NCBI GenBank assembly: GCA_019649035.1
Contig: BMAT01009396.1
Coordinates: forward strand, 112,428 to 134,115
DNA length: 21,688 nucleotides
DNA from: Elysia marginata
Lineage: Eukaryota; Mollusca; Gastropoda; Plakobranchidae
Direction: 5' to 3'
The notes beneath the pieces are model-generated. The model was not told the DNA's origin. It saw nothing but the letters and a program-made list of their open reading frames with translations, and ran no database searches. The position numbers were made by a program, and so were the translations under genes. The number at the start of each line of letters is the position of its first letter. Position 1 is the stretch's first letter. Of the stretch, positions 1 through 9,689 are shown piece after piece.

Positions 1-171
1 TTCATGATAAATGTAGGCCTACGATGAAGTTTTAGGCTTCAATATCACCCACTCTACTATGATGATAAATTTAATATAGAGCTGAGTTAATAAACTATTC
101 AGATCATCTTTATCATCGCCTGCCAGAATCATATGCTTCTCCTGCATACACATCATCAACAGCTCATATTT

Positions 172-258
172 TATCATCATCCTCCTCATCATCATCATCA
201 TCAATATGAGTGGCAAAATCGTCAGAATAATAACTACCACCATCATCATTATCATCAC
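172..258. repeat. Impure (ATC)n / (CAT)n microsatellite
   Basis: Runs of ATC/CAT triplets at about 172-210 and 238-258 are separated by a less regular stretch. The histidine- or methionine-rich frames here are by-products of the triplet repeat and not genes. Confidence 0.85.
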
Positions 259-832
259 CTATGGAAACCTCAGCATCAACATCAGCAGCCACACAAACAG
301 ACAAGAAAAAGACAAAAATTGCCACTGGCAGTATAAAATTGTGGAAATTGTGGAATCTGGAGTGGCTAAGGTGGACCAGATTTGAAAACATTTTCGTCAA
401 GAGTCTTCGGTTCCACATACAGAGAACAGTCAAAAACAGTCACTGTCACTGTGTCAGCAAAGCAGCAATATTTGGGGATCAGTGCATTATGAAGAGACGA
501 ATAAAAGTAAAGAAAGATACTTGAATGGCACATGTGAAGTCAGAGGTATGAAAAAAAAATGTCTAGATGAGAGGAGTTGGCATTATAAACAGCCTTTAAG
601 AAAATGGATCAGGCAGAGGTGGAAAGATTAAAGAAGAGTGTTACTATTTTTAGTCTTTTGTTTAATGTGATTTAACTGGGATTTACTTATTCTAATTCTA
701 TTTATCACTAAATAAACAAAGACCCTCTCTATACTGTTGTAGAGAGCAAGGAACAAATTATGGCGGTATTTACAAAATTGTTACTAATTTTAATCAACAA
801 AATGATCACCTATAACTTTTGCCTTGGTGCCC

Positions 833-893
833 AAGCAAATTGCCTCGGTGTTCTCTGATTAAAAGGCCTTGAGCACCGAGGCAATTTTTGCTT
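833..893. repeat. Short inverted repeat (hairpin)
   Basis: The left arm at 833-850 (aagcaaattgcctcggtg) pairs with the right arm at 874-893, whose reverse complement is the same apart from two extra A residues. The loop is about 23 bp. The pairing is visible directly. It could be the remains of a terminal inverted repeat or a chance stem; there are no flanking duplications or coding sequence to decide. Confidence 0.7.
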
Positions 894-960
894 GCCCTTC
901 TGAACACCTAATTCAAGCCCTGTGTCGGGATTGAGGGGCGAGGCCCCAGACAGATGGGGA

Positions 961-1620
961 CAGGAGAGAGGTTTCAGTTTGTCAAAGAAAGCAAGGTTTG
1001 AGAGAGAGACAGACACTGAGACAGACAGAGAGGAGAGAAAGCGATAGATAGAGAGAAAGTGAGAGAGAGGGGGGGAGGGCGGTCTTACTTTAGGTTTATG
1101 AAAAGGCCTACCCAGAGATGCGTACAGGAGAGGGACATACAAAAAGTCAGAGACAGAGTGGTATCAAGAACATAAAAGAAAACAAAGTTAGAGAGAGGTC
1201 TAACTTTATGTTTCTGAAAAGGCCTATCCAGAGATGTGTACAGAAGAGGGACAGAGGGGTAACAGGAACGTCAAAACAAAAAAAACAAAAAAAAAACAAA
1301 GAGAGAGATGAAGAGCGCCAAATAGAAGAAAAAAGTTGTCTAGAACTAGAACTCTGTAGACCCAGAAGTGCGCAAAGCTAGAGGGGAGGACATGTATACC
1401 AAAAAGTTTGAGACAGAGAGGAGCATCCAATTCCAAGGAAAGGGTAGAATGCCATTTTTGGAGGAGTGAGAGTGTTAAAGATGACATAAGACAATGAGGG
1501 GGTCGAACAAATGTGCATATAAAATTTAAGGAAACCAGCCACCAGAGAACCATCACAGGTGATGAAAGAAGAGAAAGGGTGCAGCAGAGAGAAGGGGGGA
1601 AAGCAGATTAACAGCATTTT
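961..1620. repeat. Purine-rich low-complexity tract (GA-rich on +)
   Basis: For about 660 bp the plus strand is dominated by A and G, with many GAGA and GACAGA runs, including a dense block at about 995-1078. Reading frames on either strand (R/E/K-rich on plus, L/S/F-rich on minus) follow from the base composition. An imperfect 116-bp repeat is embedded in it. Confidence 0.8.
1081..1430. repeat. Imperfect tandem repeat, unit about 116-130 bp, three copies
   Basis: The block starting ggtcttactttagg at 1081 recurs with substitutions at 1197 (ggtctaactttatg), an offset of 116 bp. Both continue with tgaaaaggcctayccagaga and a run ending in gagggaca. A third, more diverged and partial copy covers about 1354-1430 (acccagaagtgcg, then gaggggaggacat, then aaaaagt, then gagacagag). 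The repeats are seen directly; the unit boundaries are approximate. Confidence 0.7.
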
Positions 1621-1822
1621 GAGACTGGAAACCATGCATCAAGTTTTGTTTCAGTTTCCTGATTTTTTTCCTTGGAAAACAGGTTGGAACGGTCCTCGCA
1701 TTGATGCTTTTGATCTCCAATAGACGTAATGTCTACATTGCTTGTTTTGTTTTGTTTTTAGTAGGTGATGCCTATGTACATGAAGCCACTACACGTTTTA
1801 TTTTCTCTGTGCGTGCGTGTGT

Positions 1823-1859
1823 ATATGAGCGAATGGCAACATATGAGCGAACGGTTGCC
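1823..1859. repeat. Tandem pair of an 18-19 bp unit
   Basis: atatgagcga is followed by a GGCAAC/GGTTGCC segment twice in a row (1823-1840 and 1841-1859). The ends tggcaac and gttgcca can also pair as a small stem. It is too short to assign a role. Confidence 0.55.
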
Positions 1860-2229
1860 AGCCTACAAATTAACTGTCATAATAATGTATGGTGGTAGAT
1901 CTAGAAAGGTGAACTTCAAGCTTAGCTGACTGTATGTGAAATCAGCTAGGCCACCGAAAAAATAATTATGCCAGAAACACCGCTTGTACAGTTGCAGAAT
2001 TTTATTGTGTGCATGTGTGTGCGTATCATATGTGCAGCTCTTAGTACTACAATGGCTACATCAGAGCTCTGCCGATTTCTTTCATGGTAACTCTTACTTG
2101 TGAGAGCATGGGTGGCTCGGGTCAGTCTATTAGTGTTCAGCAGTAAATAACTAAGATCGCAGGAACTTAGGTCTAGATGAGCCGGTATTTATTTCTGACT
2201 TGGAGAATTGTTGAGCACAAAAAAATCAT

Positions 2230-2325
2230 AACCCGGACAGAAATTTCCTGGAAATCGTGAGGGAAAGATCGGTAAAACCCCGAATTCCGGGACAGCCCGG
2301 AAAGCTGGCACCCTTGGTTTGCAGT
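2230..2325. mobile_element. Possible DNA-transposon end, CCGG-rich
   Basis: A locally GC-richer segment carries cccggacag, aaatttcctgg, gaattccggg, acagcccgg and ends gctggcacccttgg. From memory, stretches of this style that end in a GGCAACCCTG-like motif are common at the ends of hAT-type transposons in invertebrates. I cannot see a matching inverted terminus or an 8-bp target duplication, so the call is weak. Confidence 0.25.
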
Positions 2326-2550
2326 TCACTGATTGCAATTTCGGTGGCAAACACGGAGCAGATTTTTAGAATATTTAGCTACCGTGGAAAACTGTAATCC
2401 CTGAGACAAAGTTAAGATTTAGATCAGGGGAGATGAAAATGCCTTTATCTAGATTTCTTGTACCCAAGAGGAGATGAAAGTTCCAAATGAATGAGGTCTG
2501 GGTCTAGATTAAACTTAGTTAGATTCTACTTCTAGATTGGGATATTTTTT

Positions 2551-2740
2551 GGGAGAGAGAGAGAGCGAGAAGAAGAAACTAGGTCATAATAATCAAGAAA
2601 GAGAAACTCAGAAAGGGAGAAGATAAAAAGTTTTTAAGTTAGAAACCAGGCTAAGATTAAGAGACAGACAGACAGCCACTGAGTCAGACTCAGACTAGAG
2701 CGAGGGGGAGTGAGAGAGAGAAGGAAAGAATTGATGTTGA
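2551..2740. repeat. Purine-rich low-complexity tract
   Basis: GA-rich plus strand with gagagagagagagcgag near 2555, a short GACA run near 2663 and gagagagaag near 2714. No coding signal. Confidence 0.7.
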
Positions 2741-3579
2741 GAGAAAAGCAGACCTCAGCAAGCCAAGTCTTGAGTGATGGAAGCAGCCAATCGGATTGCC
2801 TTTGAGAAATTTAATTCCAAGTGCTAAATTTAGTTGTGGCGGATTCCATGAATGTGGACCTTGGAGGAGGTCTAAATTTTAGACTCAAATAAATAATATT
2901 TGAATAAAGAATGCTTAAATCCTTTTTTTATCTTGAGCCTTCGGTATGTATTAAATGAACTGTTACACCATGAATTACATGGTTTTCGTTTATCTTGTAA
3001 TTTTAATGAAGTCTTGAATGTTGCGAACGTTAGAAAAAACGACGCACACAATTTCCCGGTTTTTAACAAGGCCTACTAACAGGTGAGTGGACTCAATTTT
3101 CGAGATAATCGGACTTCAAAATTTACGTTTTCGTGAAGTTAATACATTAATCTTCAATTCTGTGTGTTTTGAAATACCAATGGTGTATTTTAAAGCCCAC
3201 AAGGCCGTAGCCTAAGTAATAGACCCTAAAATTGGGTCACTGTGCGTCGTTGCCGCGATTCCCGAAAATGTCAGTATTGTACTACACAAGAACCATATCC
3301 GCAGTTTCTTTTTGTTGACATGCGCAATTGAACATTTAAACTTTCGTTTTAAACAGGAAATCACCCGAAAATTGCGGTACTCTCCGAGCTAAAAAAGCAC
3401 AAAAGTGCCGACATGTAGTGCGTCGCCGTAATTTAACGATTGACCCATTCGTTCAAATTAGATCTAGGCTTCTGTTGTGAACAGGAGGCCGTTAACTACG
3501 CTAAACTACTAAAGCTACTCTAATACTATCCTAAAACCCTAAGAGTGAATACACTAATCTCAATAATAGTACAATATCA

Positions 3580-3846
3580 ATGTATCCCAACAAGTGGGAA
3601 AGAAGGCCTCGGAGTCAGGTTGTAGAAGAGAAGGTACTTTTTAACACAACTTTCCACAACGCTGACGACTCCAAGACTGACGAGTCCTCGAGAGCTGCAG
3701 TTCAGCCTCAGGCCCGCCGTCAGGCCTCGGCTCCCTTCGCCGATCTCCGTTACTGCACGGAGTACCGGGTCAAAGGTGACCAATTTCACCACACTTCACA
3801 AAACCTTTTGCGAAGCCCATCGGCCGCGAATCTTAATATTTTCTAA
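3580..3846 (+). CDS. Unrecognised 88-codon ORF, possible exon
   Basis: An ATG-started frame of 88 codons with noticeably higher GC than its surroundings in its second half (about 3660-3830). The predicted peptide is polar, with D/S/K-rich then A/Q/R-rich segments, and ends NLNIF. There is no family motif, signal peptide or membrane segment. A possible splice donor (GAGAAG followed by GTACTT) lies near 3634, which would make only the first part coding. It would be antisense to the putative Suz12 intron. The composition suggests it may be real, but the opposite strand is also open for 71 codons, so this is a candidate only. Confidence 0.2.
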   Translation: MYPNKWERRPRSQVVEEKVLFNTTFHNADDSKTDESSRAAVQPQARRQASAPFADLRYCTEYRVKGDQFHHTSQNLLRSPSAANLNIF

Positions 3847-5520
3847 TGCCATTAACACATTTAAACCAGAAAACATCGAAGAAATTAGAAAAGCCATATT
3901 TTTGTTTTTTGAAGACATGAAATGAAGTGCGTCATTAAAAATTTGCAACATTAACGTGCGTTCATCGGCAATTTAGACCTAACAACAGGGAAAAACCTAT
4001 TATCGATAGACGGCTTATCGGATCGGTTAAGTGCTAAAATAAAGCCTGTCTTATGAGGTTTGATGTCTCTTTGGTAATATTTTTATAAAAATACCGTTCA
4101 GTGCATCTATTTTATCGTTCTTAATGTAAAAATCAGCATTACTAGGTGTCAGGTTTAGCCAAACATACAAACGGACGCTCGTTAACCATAGCAACGCACA
4201 GATGATGCTCACTCAAAAAAACATTCCGATGACTTCTTGCTCATGAAATAAGTTTACAATACATTGGTTTTGCCAGTTTTAACTTTATAAATAGTGAATG
4301 AATACTTAGGTTTTTCAGAACATCACCTCGTAAGATGTATAAATACTATAATGCACTCTGTGTTAGCTAGTAGTAGTAGGCCAGAACTAAGTTGACTGTG
4401 CTGAGCAAAGGTGATGGAAACAGGCTTCAAAGGTCAATATTTAATCGCAACTGAACACTCAAACTTCCGAAAAGGGTGTTTGGAAGTTTTTTTTATTTTA
4501 ACTGCAATAAGAAAAACATTACTAAAACCATTTCATTAAACATGATTAGCTTAAATAATCTTAAGTAAAAAAGCTGTAGATCTACTCTCGCTCTATTCAC
4601 CAAGCTCGTTCTCTTTTCACAATAGTCTCTTGCTAAAAAAAATTACATTCCTAAATAAATTCAGCATAAAATTCCCTTCAATTTGATATATAATTCATGT
4701 ATGTAAAGTGAATTTGAAAATTTTCAATTTTTGGGAAATCTCAAGATCCTCTTCATGGAATCCGCCTTGTCCTTACTATCAACTATGTACCAATTAACAC
4801 ACCGTTAATTGTTACATTGTCACACTGTTAAAAGTGATCTAATTATTTTAAAAACGCAACCAAATTATAGGGGGTTGATTCTAGAGGTCTAGATCTAAAG
4901 AAGAAGGCCCGATGGTGCACAAAAAAAAGCAGATTTCTTTGAGTAATCTAGATTCTAGACTAAAGATGTCTGCCAGTGCCACTCCATACAATCAATCAAT
5001 CAATGCGATCCCGGTTCTATAATCACTCTGAAAACATGACAAGACTGAGATAAAGATTTGTTTGAAATGGTAGCAGTAGGCCTAGGCTTTAAATGCTTGT
5101 TTGGTGCTAATCCTGGCATTGGCCCGCTGGCAAGACTGACAAAGTGAAGGGAACGATCGATAGTCCATTAAAACACCAGCGGGACTGAGTACAGAATAAA
5201 GCCCTTGTTTAAATAGAAGTCAGATGACAGATAGATCTAGACTCAATTATGACTTTTAACTTTTGACCCAAATGTTCCGTTCATTTAGTCATGGAACCAA
5301 ATTACTAGATGCGGCCGAGATGAGTGAGGAGTGCAAAATTCTCTAGATCTAGATAATCTAGGCCGATGGCTAAGAACTACCGGTACCTATCATTCTACCC
5401 CTTTGGTTTAGAAATTATCGAGAATAGATCACATCCCGATGTGTACATAACAAAGGTTTTATTTCTTGTACACGTTGAGTCGAAGTTGTTAAAAGAATTA
5501 AAACTTTGGACAAATCTTAC

Positions 5521-5626
5521 TTTCAAAAGCTTGGAGAAAAAGCTCATGGTCCACCTCTGTTTTCTTATCTTTTAACTCATCATTTTGATATCCGTTCATC
5601 CCATTCACTCTTCGTTTCGGACCCAT
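5521..5626 (-). CDS. Suz12: SUZ12 (Polycomb repressive complex 2 subunit), coding exon 1, partial gene
   Basis: Thirty-five codons plus one base. ATG is at 5626-5624 in good context (aaaacATGG), and the exon ends at 5521 before a strong donor, GTAAGA, at 5520-5515. The peptide starts MGPKRR, passes through a K/D/E/N-rich linker and ends VDHELFLQAFE. The ten residues DHELFLQAFE are identical, as I remember it, to the start of the conserved N-terminal region of animal SUZ12, which continues K-PTQIYRFLRTRN. The exon stops after the first base of the next codon (A), which fits the expected lysine. SUZ12 scaffolds PRC2 with EZH2, EED and RBBP4 and is needed for H3K27 methylation in the nucleus. 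The zinc-finger and VEFS domains must lie outside the window. The N-terminus is much shorter than the Gly/Ser/Ala-rich human one, which is usual for invertebrates. Longer starts upstream would need a non-ATG codon. The family call rests on one short motif. Confidence 0.72.
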
Positions 5627-5849
5627 GTTTTGGATTCTTTTCCTTGAATCCGCGCGAATAACGGAAATTTTTATGAACAGACACAAACAGATTGTCAGAT
5701 TTTTCGTAAAACTCGGTGAGTTGTCAGAAGGTCGTGTGCATGGAAATTTTTCTTTTTTTTAATACTTAAGTCAAAGAATTCATTAATAAATATTTATTCA
5801 AATATTTTAAAGATTCAATAGTTATTTAAATGTGTTTTTCATATGGTGT
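5627..5849 (-). promoter_or_regulatory. Putative Suz12 promoter/5'UTR between two minus-strand genes
   Basis: Only 223 bp separate the Suz12 ATG from the stop codon of the neighbouring upstream gene on the same strand, so the Suz12 core promoter and the neighbour's 3' UTR must share this interval if both calls hold. No clear TATA box is seen at a sensible distance. A small CpG-containing patch (ttcgcgcgga on minus, about 5651-5660) lies near the ATG. Position, not a motif, supports this entry. Confidence 0.35.
5793..5798 (-). terminator. AATAAA polyadenylation signal
   Basis: Canonical AATAAA on the minus strand, about 52 bp past the TAA of the upstream minus-strand gene, in an AT-rich 3' flank. 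The spacing suits a short 3' UTR. In AT-rich DNA the hexamer can also occur by chance. Confidence 0.45.
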
Positions 5850-5988
5850 TTAGAATTCATTTTCTTCAATATTGAGTTCCAGTAGAAGATTTGCTAAACC
5901 TGGGTAAAGGTAACAGTAGTGCTTACGTAGCCCTGCATAATCCGAAGACCTTTGTTCTTTAGCCAGCTCGTCAGAAAGCTGTCCGCAT
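5850..5988 (-). CDS. Uncharacterised protein, putative terminal coding exon
   Basis: Ends in TAA at 5852-5850, with AATAAA downstream. The peptide from CGQLSDELAKEQ through SSDYAGLRKHYCYLYPG to LLLELNIEENEF has balanced, protein-like composition with a hydrophobic/acidic end. The exon start is chosen at the acceptor ctctaag|ATGCGG (AG at 5990-5989). This takes the one base that completes the arginine codon left open by the upstream exon, so the frame continues exactly. The acceptor's pyrimidine tract is poor, which is the weak point. The frame is also open further upstream, back to an ATG at 6032 that follows an in-frame TGA, so a separate 60-codon ORF (5850-6032) is the alternative. I do not recognise the family. 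Confidence 0.42.
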
Positions 5989-6278
5989 CTTAGAGCCGCC
6001 ACCCATACAAGGTTTTCGCATACGTTTGGCATGGTTCAGCAATACAGACGATAACCTAGGCTCAGCCTACAGATATCTTTGTCCATACACACAGCGGTGA
6101 CAATCGGAGATACATATATTTTTTCTACAATCACCGTTATTGATCTTCCGGCCGTTTCTTAGAATCTCTAAGTCTATTCTGAGACTTGGGGTGTTGAAAT
6201 AAAACAAACTTGGTCCTAACACTTTATCTTTTCCCATTGCAGATCATCTGAAACTATCTTCTTCTTTTTTTTTCTTAC

Positions 6279-6543
6279 CGAAGGTTACTTATCTTGCTGG
6301 CAACTGGATTCTTTTGGAGATTGGATAAAGTGTCTACAAAGTTCTTCAACTCTTGAAACAATTTGCCCCTTTTAATTTTGTTAGAATAATCTATAGGCCT
6401 CCCAAAGGTGTTCCTTGGATCTCTAATACTCAATAAACTGGATTGTTCTTTCAATTTTGGCTGCATCTCATCTCCCTGCAATGATTTTGTCAATGGTTTG
6501 CCACGTATATTGCAGAAATATGTTGGTTTCGGAAGCTCATCGA
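6279..6543 (-). CDS. Uncharacterised protein, putative internal coding exon
   Basis: Bounded on the minus strand by a convincing acceptor (tttatttttattgcatgcgcag, AG at 6545-6544) and a strong donor (ccttcg|GTAAGA, GT at 6278-6277). It is open for about 88 codons between them. The peptide runs DELPKPTYFCNIRG, then a Q/K-rich linker, then IRDPRNTFGRPIDYSNKIKR and a probable helix (KLFQELKNFVDTLSNLQ), ending SNL. It has two open bases at the end that match the downstream exon at 5988. Intron length would be 290 bp. Starting two bases into a codon, it needs another exon to the right, which I could not locate. A second possible acceptor (cattgcag) lies inside, near 6480. The protein is not recognised; splice signals and phase are the evidence. 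Confidence 0.48.
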
Positions 6544-6719
6544 CTGCGCATGCAATAAAAATAAATCGCGTGAACCTGGCAACGATGTTGTGCTACGGGC
6601 ACTCTTTGAGGCCAGACAGGCCGATGTCGGCGCAGGCGCTCTAAATATAGTTCTTTCTTCATAATCTACTACATGTAAAGCGAAAAATAAGAAAAAGGAG
6701 TTTTGTTTCTACATTTAAT
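6544..6719. other. Probable intron, no feature seen apart from its acceptor
   Basis: Flanks the acceptor of the minus-strand internal exon. It contains a small GC-richer patch at about 6600-6642 and an AT-rich ctaaatatag at 6642-6651. The plus-strand frame ending near 6644 is antisense to the exon and is not called. Confidence 0.3.
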
Positions 6720-7080
6720 CTATCTGCCCTTCTTTCTTCGTCTTTTTGTTGCTTCTTTTCCCTAGTCTGTCTCCCCCTCTCTAAATTTCTTCTCTGTCTA
6801 CCTCTTCCCCCTTTTTTTTATCTCTGTCTCTGTCTGTCCATCCGCCTCTCTTTTCCTCAAAATCCCACCAACAAGTTTTTCTCTTTCTGTATGCGCCTTT
6901 ATATTTCTTCCTTTATTTATTTCTGTCCGTCTCTTAATCTTATTTATCTCCGTATATCCAAATATTTTTCTATCTTTTATATGTCTGTCCATCAACCTAC
7001 CATCAACCTATCAATCTATCATCTCTTATTAATTGAGCTGAGTGACGACACACTAACCCGGCATTTCTCTATCTCCTAGA
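6720..7080. repeat. Pyrimidine-rich low-complexity tract
   Basis: CT-rich on the plus strand with repeated tctgtct, tctatc and tttatttat words, grading from C-rich to AT-rich. Reading frames here are compositional. Confidence 0.75.
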
Positions 7081-7688
7081 CACACAAAAATTGGCACGAA
7101 ATTGTAAACAGCAATCAAGATTTCCTTGGGCATATTAGTTTGACAAGATAAGCCGTAAAAAAACGAGGACAGCGATTTTGTTTTAATTTCTTTTCCTTAG
7201 GGACCACATGAAATCTAATAGTGCGAAACGCAACATCGTACGATGGTAGATTTTATGAATGAAACTTTACCGTTATTTTCGTCATGCTTTGCGCGTCATC
7301 GCTAATGCTGGTGGTAACATGGCAGACTTTATGAATGAGAATTGTTCACCAATGTTTATGTTCTAGATTTCGAATAAGGCTCCATGCTTGCTGACAATAA
7401 CAAACTGAAATCTAGATCTAGACCTAGATTAAATTGTTTAATTTCAAGCCGTGATTCTTCTTTACTATTTAAATGACAAATGTGGCGAAAAGTTTAATGA
7501 ACAAAATAAATAAAGTCTAGAACTTAAAAAAAGAAAGTCCTTCGTTTTGTTTGCTGGCCTATTGGCATTATACCATTCATATAATGGCATTGATAGACGA
7601 TTTATTCTCAAAGCTTGATCTTAAGGCCGGTATCTAGCTAGATCTAGGTGAAGAAGGGGAAGAAATCTACAGAGGGATTGAGTGAGAG

Positions 7689-7690
<2 letters not shown>
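7081..7690. other. Non-coding stretch with a short duplicated segment
   Basis: No gene is recognised. A 22-bp segment beginning atggtagattttatgaatg at 7243-7264 recurs 76 bp later at 7319-7340 with three differences. A small AT-rich stem (cattata/tataatg) lies near 7566-7585. The rest is AT-rich unique sequence with a TCTAGATCTA word near 7413. Confidence 0.5.

Positions 7691-7691
<1 letters not shown>

Positions 7692-7726
<35 letters not shown>
7692..7726. repeat. (GA)n microsatellite
   Basis: Uninterrupted GA dinucleotides for about 35 bp, followed by tctaaac. The SLSLSL frame on the minus strand is only this repeat translated. Confidence 0.95.
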
Positions 7727-7729
<3 letters not shown>

Positions 7730-9046
7730 AAACCCTTAAAAAGGGAAGAAATGCTGATTAAGATGGGTGTTTCTGGCAAGGAGGAACTATAATGACAAGT
7801 GCCAGAAAAAGACAGCAATGTGTAATTTTTATTGATAATTTTCCACACCTAATATAGTGGTGGGAATTGGATGGAAAACAGAGATTCCGGCGGGGGAGGG
7901 GATGGGGAAGGGGAGAGGGGTCCCTAATATGAGAAAAAAATGATGTGGTGGGAAGAAATACAGATAGATAGAGAGTTTGATTGGCTGGTAGAAAGAGGTC
8001 AAGGAAGGAAGACATAAAGTTGATGGTAACAAGTTCGGTAAAGTCGGTGGTATCTACCACATGTACCCAACCAATTACCGATGCGAAGCATGGGCTGCCA
8101 TAAATAGTTGGTTTTAATTAGGTCTTTTCAAAGTGCCCGTATTACAAGACTTTTATCACGTGAACTAGGGTCTTTTCGCTGCTGCTTCCCCACGTCCTAG
8201 TAGTAGGCCTAAACACTACACAGCCATTGACTTAACGTTTGTTTCTGACGACGTTTCTTCATTAGATCTACTTTCAAAATTATTGGCTTAATTTTAATTA
8301 GGGCCCTACATAAACACACCAAACAAAATCCTCAATTTCCCAACAGAATGAGAGCCAGGCGCATCATTTCTTGATTACTTATCATGTCTCCATAAATAAC
8401 AGACCTTGACCTACGTTATGACTTGAGTTGAAGTTCTAAAATTTAAAAAGAGTCTTTTCAAAATCTACTAAACCTTATACATGATTAATAAAATCTTTAT
8501 AATCATTACATCTCGTCTAAATTCTAGATCTTTCCACCTAGACCAGATCTATATCTAAAGTGTATTCTCACTAACACGGTTATTGACAGTTATCTGCCCT
8601 TGGCCGAAAAACCCGTGGCAAGTTCTCGTATTTTGCGAGCTAGTTAGTAGATCCAGTAGTACTGTACTTACTTTCTGGTGCGACTGTTATCTATAATCTA
8701 CTCAAACGCATATTAAAAGTTAAATTTAAATGCAAGGCCACCCATTGTCTTTTAAAGAGGGTTGCATTAATTTGACTTTGCAGGCTTTGGTAGGGGGCGA
8801 GGAACTTGAAGAATAGTATATAGGCCTATATGGGCATATAAGCTTAAGTTACTTTAAAAATACCATTCGTGATTATTATGTTTGGATCAGATTCCCAAGT
8901 TGTCACAGACAACTATAGGTTTTCTATCGAATATCAACTGGGGCTGCTAGACCGGAACTCGCCGGCAATATTCGAACAAAACACAAATCTCCAACTTCGT
9001 TTCGGTGGTGAGAATACCTAGTACCCAAATGTCTAGTCGAAGGGCA
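7727..9046. other. Non-coding stretch, nothing recognised
   Basis: A purine-rich portion (about 7860-7990) is followed by AT-rich sequence containing TAGGCCTA at 8204 and 8821. A good GTAAGT donor lies on the minus strand near 8671, but every frame before it is closed within a few codons, so no exon is called. Confidence 0.4.
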
Positions 9047-9207
9047 AAAGCCTATAAGCAGTACGTCCGGTTTGAGGGGAAAGTCCCAGTAGTAAATAGG
9101 TCACTCTAGAGTTGATAACTCTGTAACCTACACAGTTATCAACTCTAGAGTGACCTATTTAATACTGGGACTTTCCCCTCAAACCGGACGTACTGCTTAT
9201 AAGCTTT
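9047..9207. repeat. Near-perfect foldback inverted repeat with 78/76-bp arms
   Basis: The left arm 9047-9124 and the right arm 9132-9207 are reverse complements apart from two substitutions and one 2-bp insertion (CT near the apex). They are separated by a 7-bp spacer. The arms carry cagtacgtccggtttgaggg, aaagtccc and tcactctagagttgataact. The outer ends are near aaag/cttt with weak similarity beyond. There are no clear flanking direct repeats and no coding sequence. Candidates are a foldback/MITE-like element, a hairpin RNA precursor or a palindromic duplication. The structure is directly visible; its nature is not. Confidence 0.92.
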
Positions 9208-9689
9208 CCCGATGGTGCTAAAAATAGTTTAAGCTGATAACTCGCCCAAGACGTACAGTTGGACCAAGCAAATTTCTATATCAGGGTAATATTTAACCAC
9301 AGCCTCTGGGGAACGAAGAAACATAAATCTGAAGCCACAAACTTGAAAGATATAAAATATCCATTGTCATTTGAGGCAAGTTCTATACGAAACTGTTCTA
9401 TACGAAATTATTAAACAGACTGCTACATTATATAGAATGCAATTACATGTACAAGTTTTTCTTCGCTTAGTAAGCTCAGTTAAACATTTGCCTGCATTTT
9501 AAGTACCTCTTAATTATTATTCGCAAGCGATTATAACAAGGTTCGTAGACCATCAAGACTAAAAAACGATGAAAATAATCAAGGAAAGAGGGTGGAATGC
9601 TCTATCTTCTATATTGTTTATAAATGCGGATCAGCAAAGCAAGAACCTAGGTCACGTGAGTGCTATTTTTTTTTAGAGAAAACACTTAA
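9208..9689. other. Non-coding stretch with a 13-bp tandem pair
   Basis: gttctatacgaaa occurs at 9380-9392 and again at 9394-9406. No genes or other structures are recognised. Confidence 0.45.

Larger units (their letters stand above)
1..5520 (-). other. Probable Suz12 intron 1 (partial), runs off the left edge
   Basis: This stretch lies downstream, on the minus strand, of the GTAAGA donor of the putative Suz12 first exon. The next part of the protein should begin with a conserved PTQIYRFLRTRN-like segment. I searched both the codon pattern and the reading frames by eye and did not find it, so the intron probably continues past position 1. It contains simple repeats, a purine-rich block with a ~116-bp repeat, a short hairpin and one unrecognised ORF, each listed separately. 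The rest (about 261-832, 1640-2230, 2330-2550, 2740-3570 and 3850-5520) is AT-rich with scattered TCTAGATCTA and TAGGCCTA words and shows no gene I recognise. That it is an intron is inferred from the exon call alone. Confidence 0.5.

Noticed and set aside
810-1635. Long R/E/K-rich plus and L/S/F-rich minus frames
   Set aside because: Compositional frames in a purine tract with a degenerate tandem repeat.
8620-8720. Minus-strand GTAAGT donor near 8671 as an upstream exon of the uncharacterised gene
   Set aside because: All three frames before the donor close within about ten codons, and the phase does not fit the exon at 6543.
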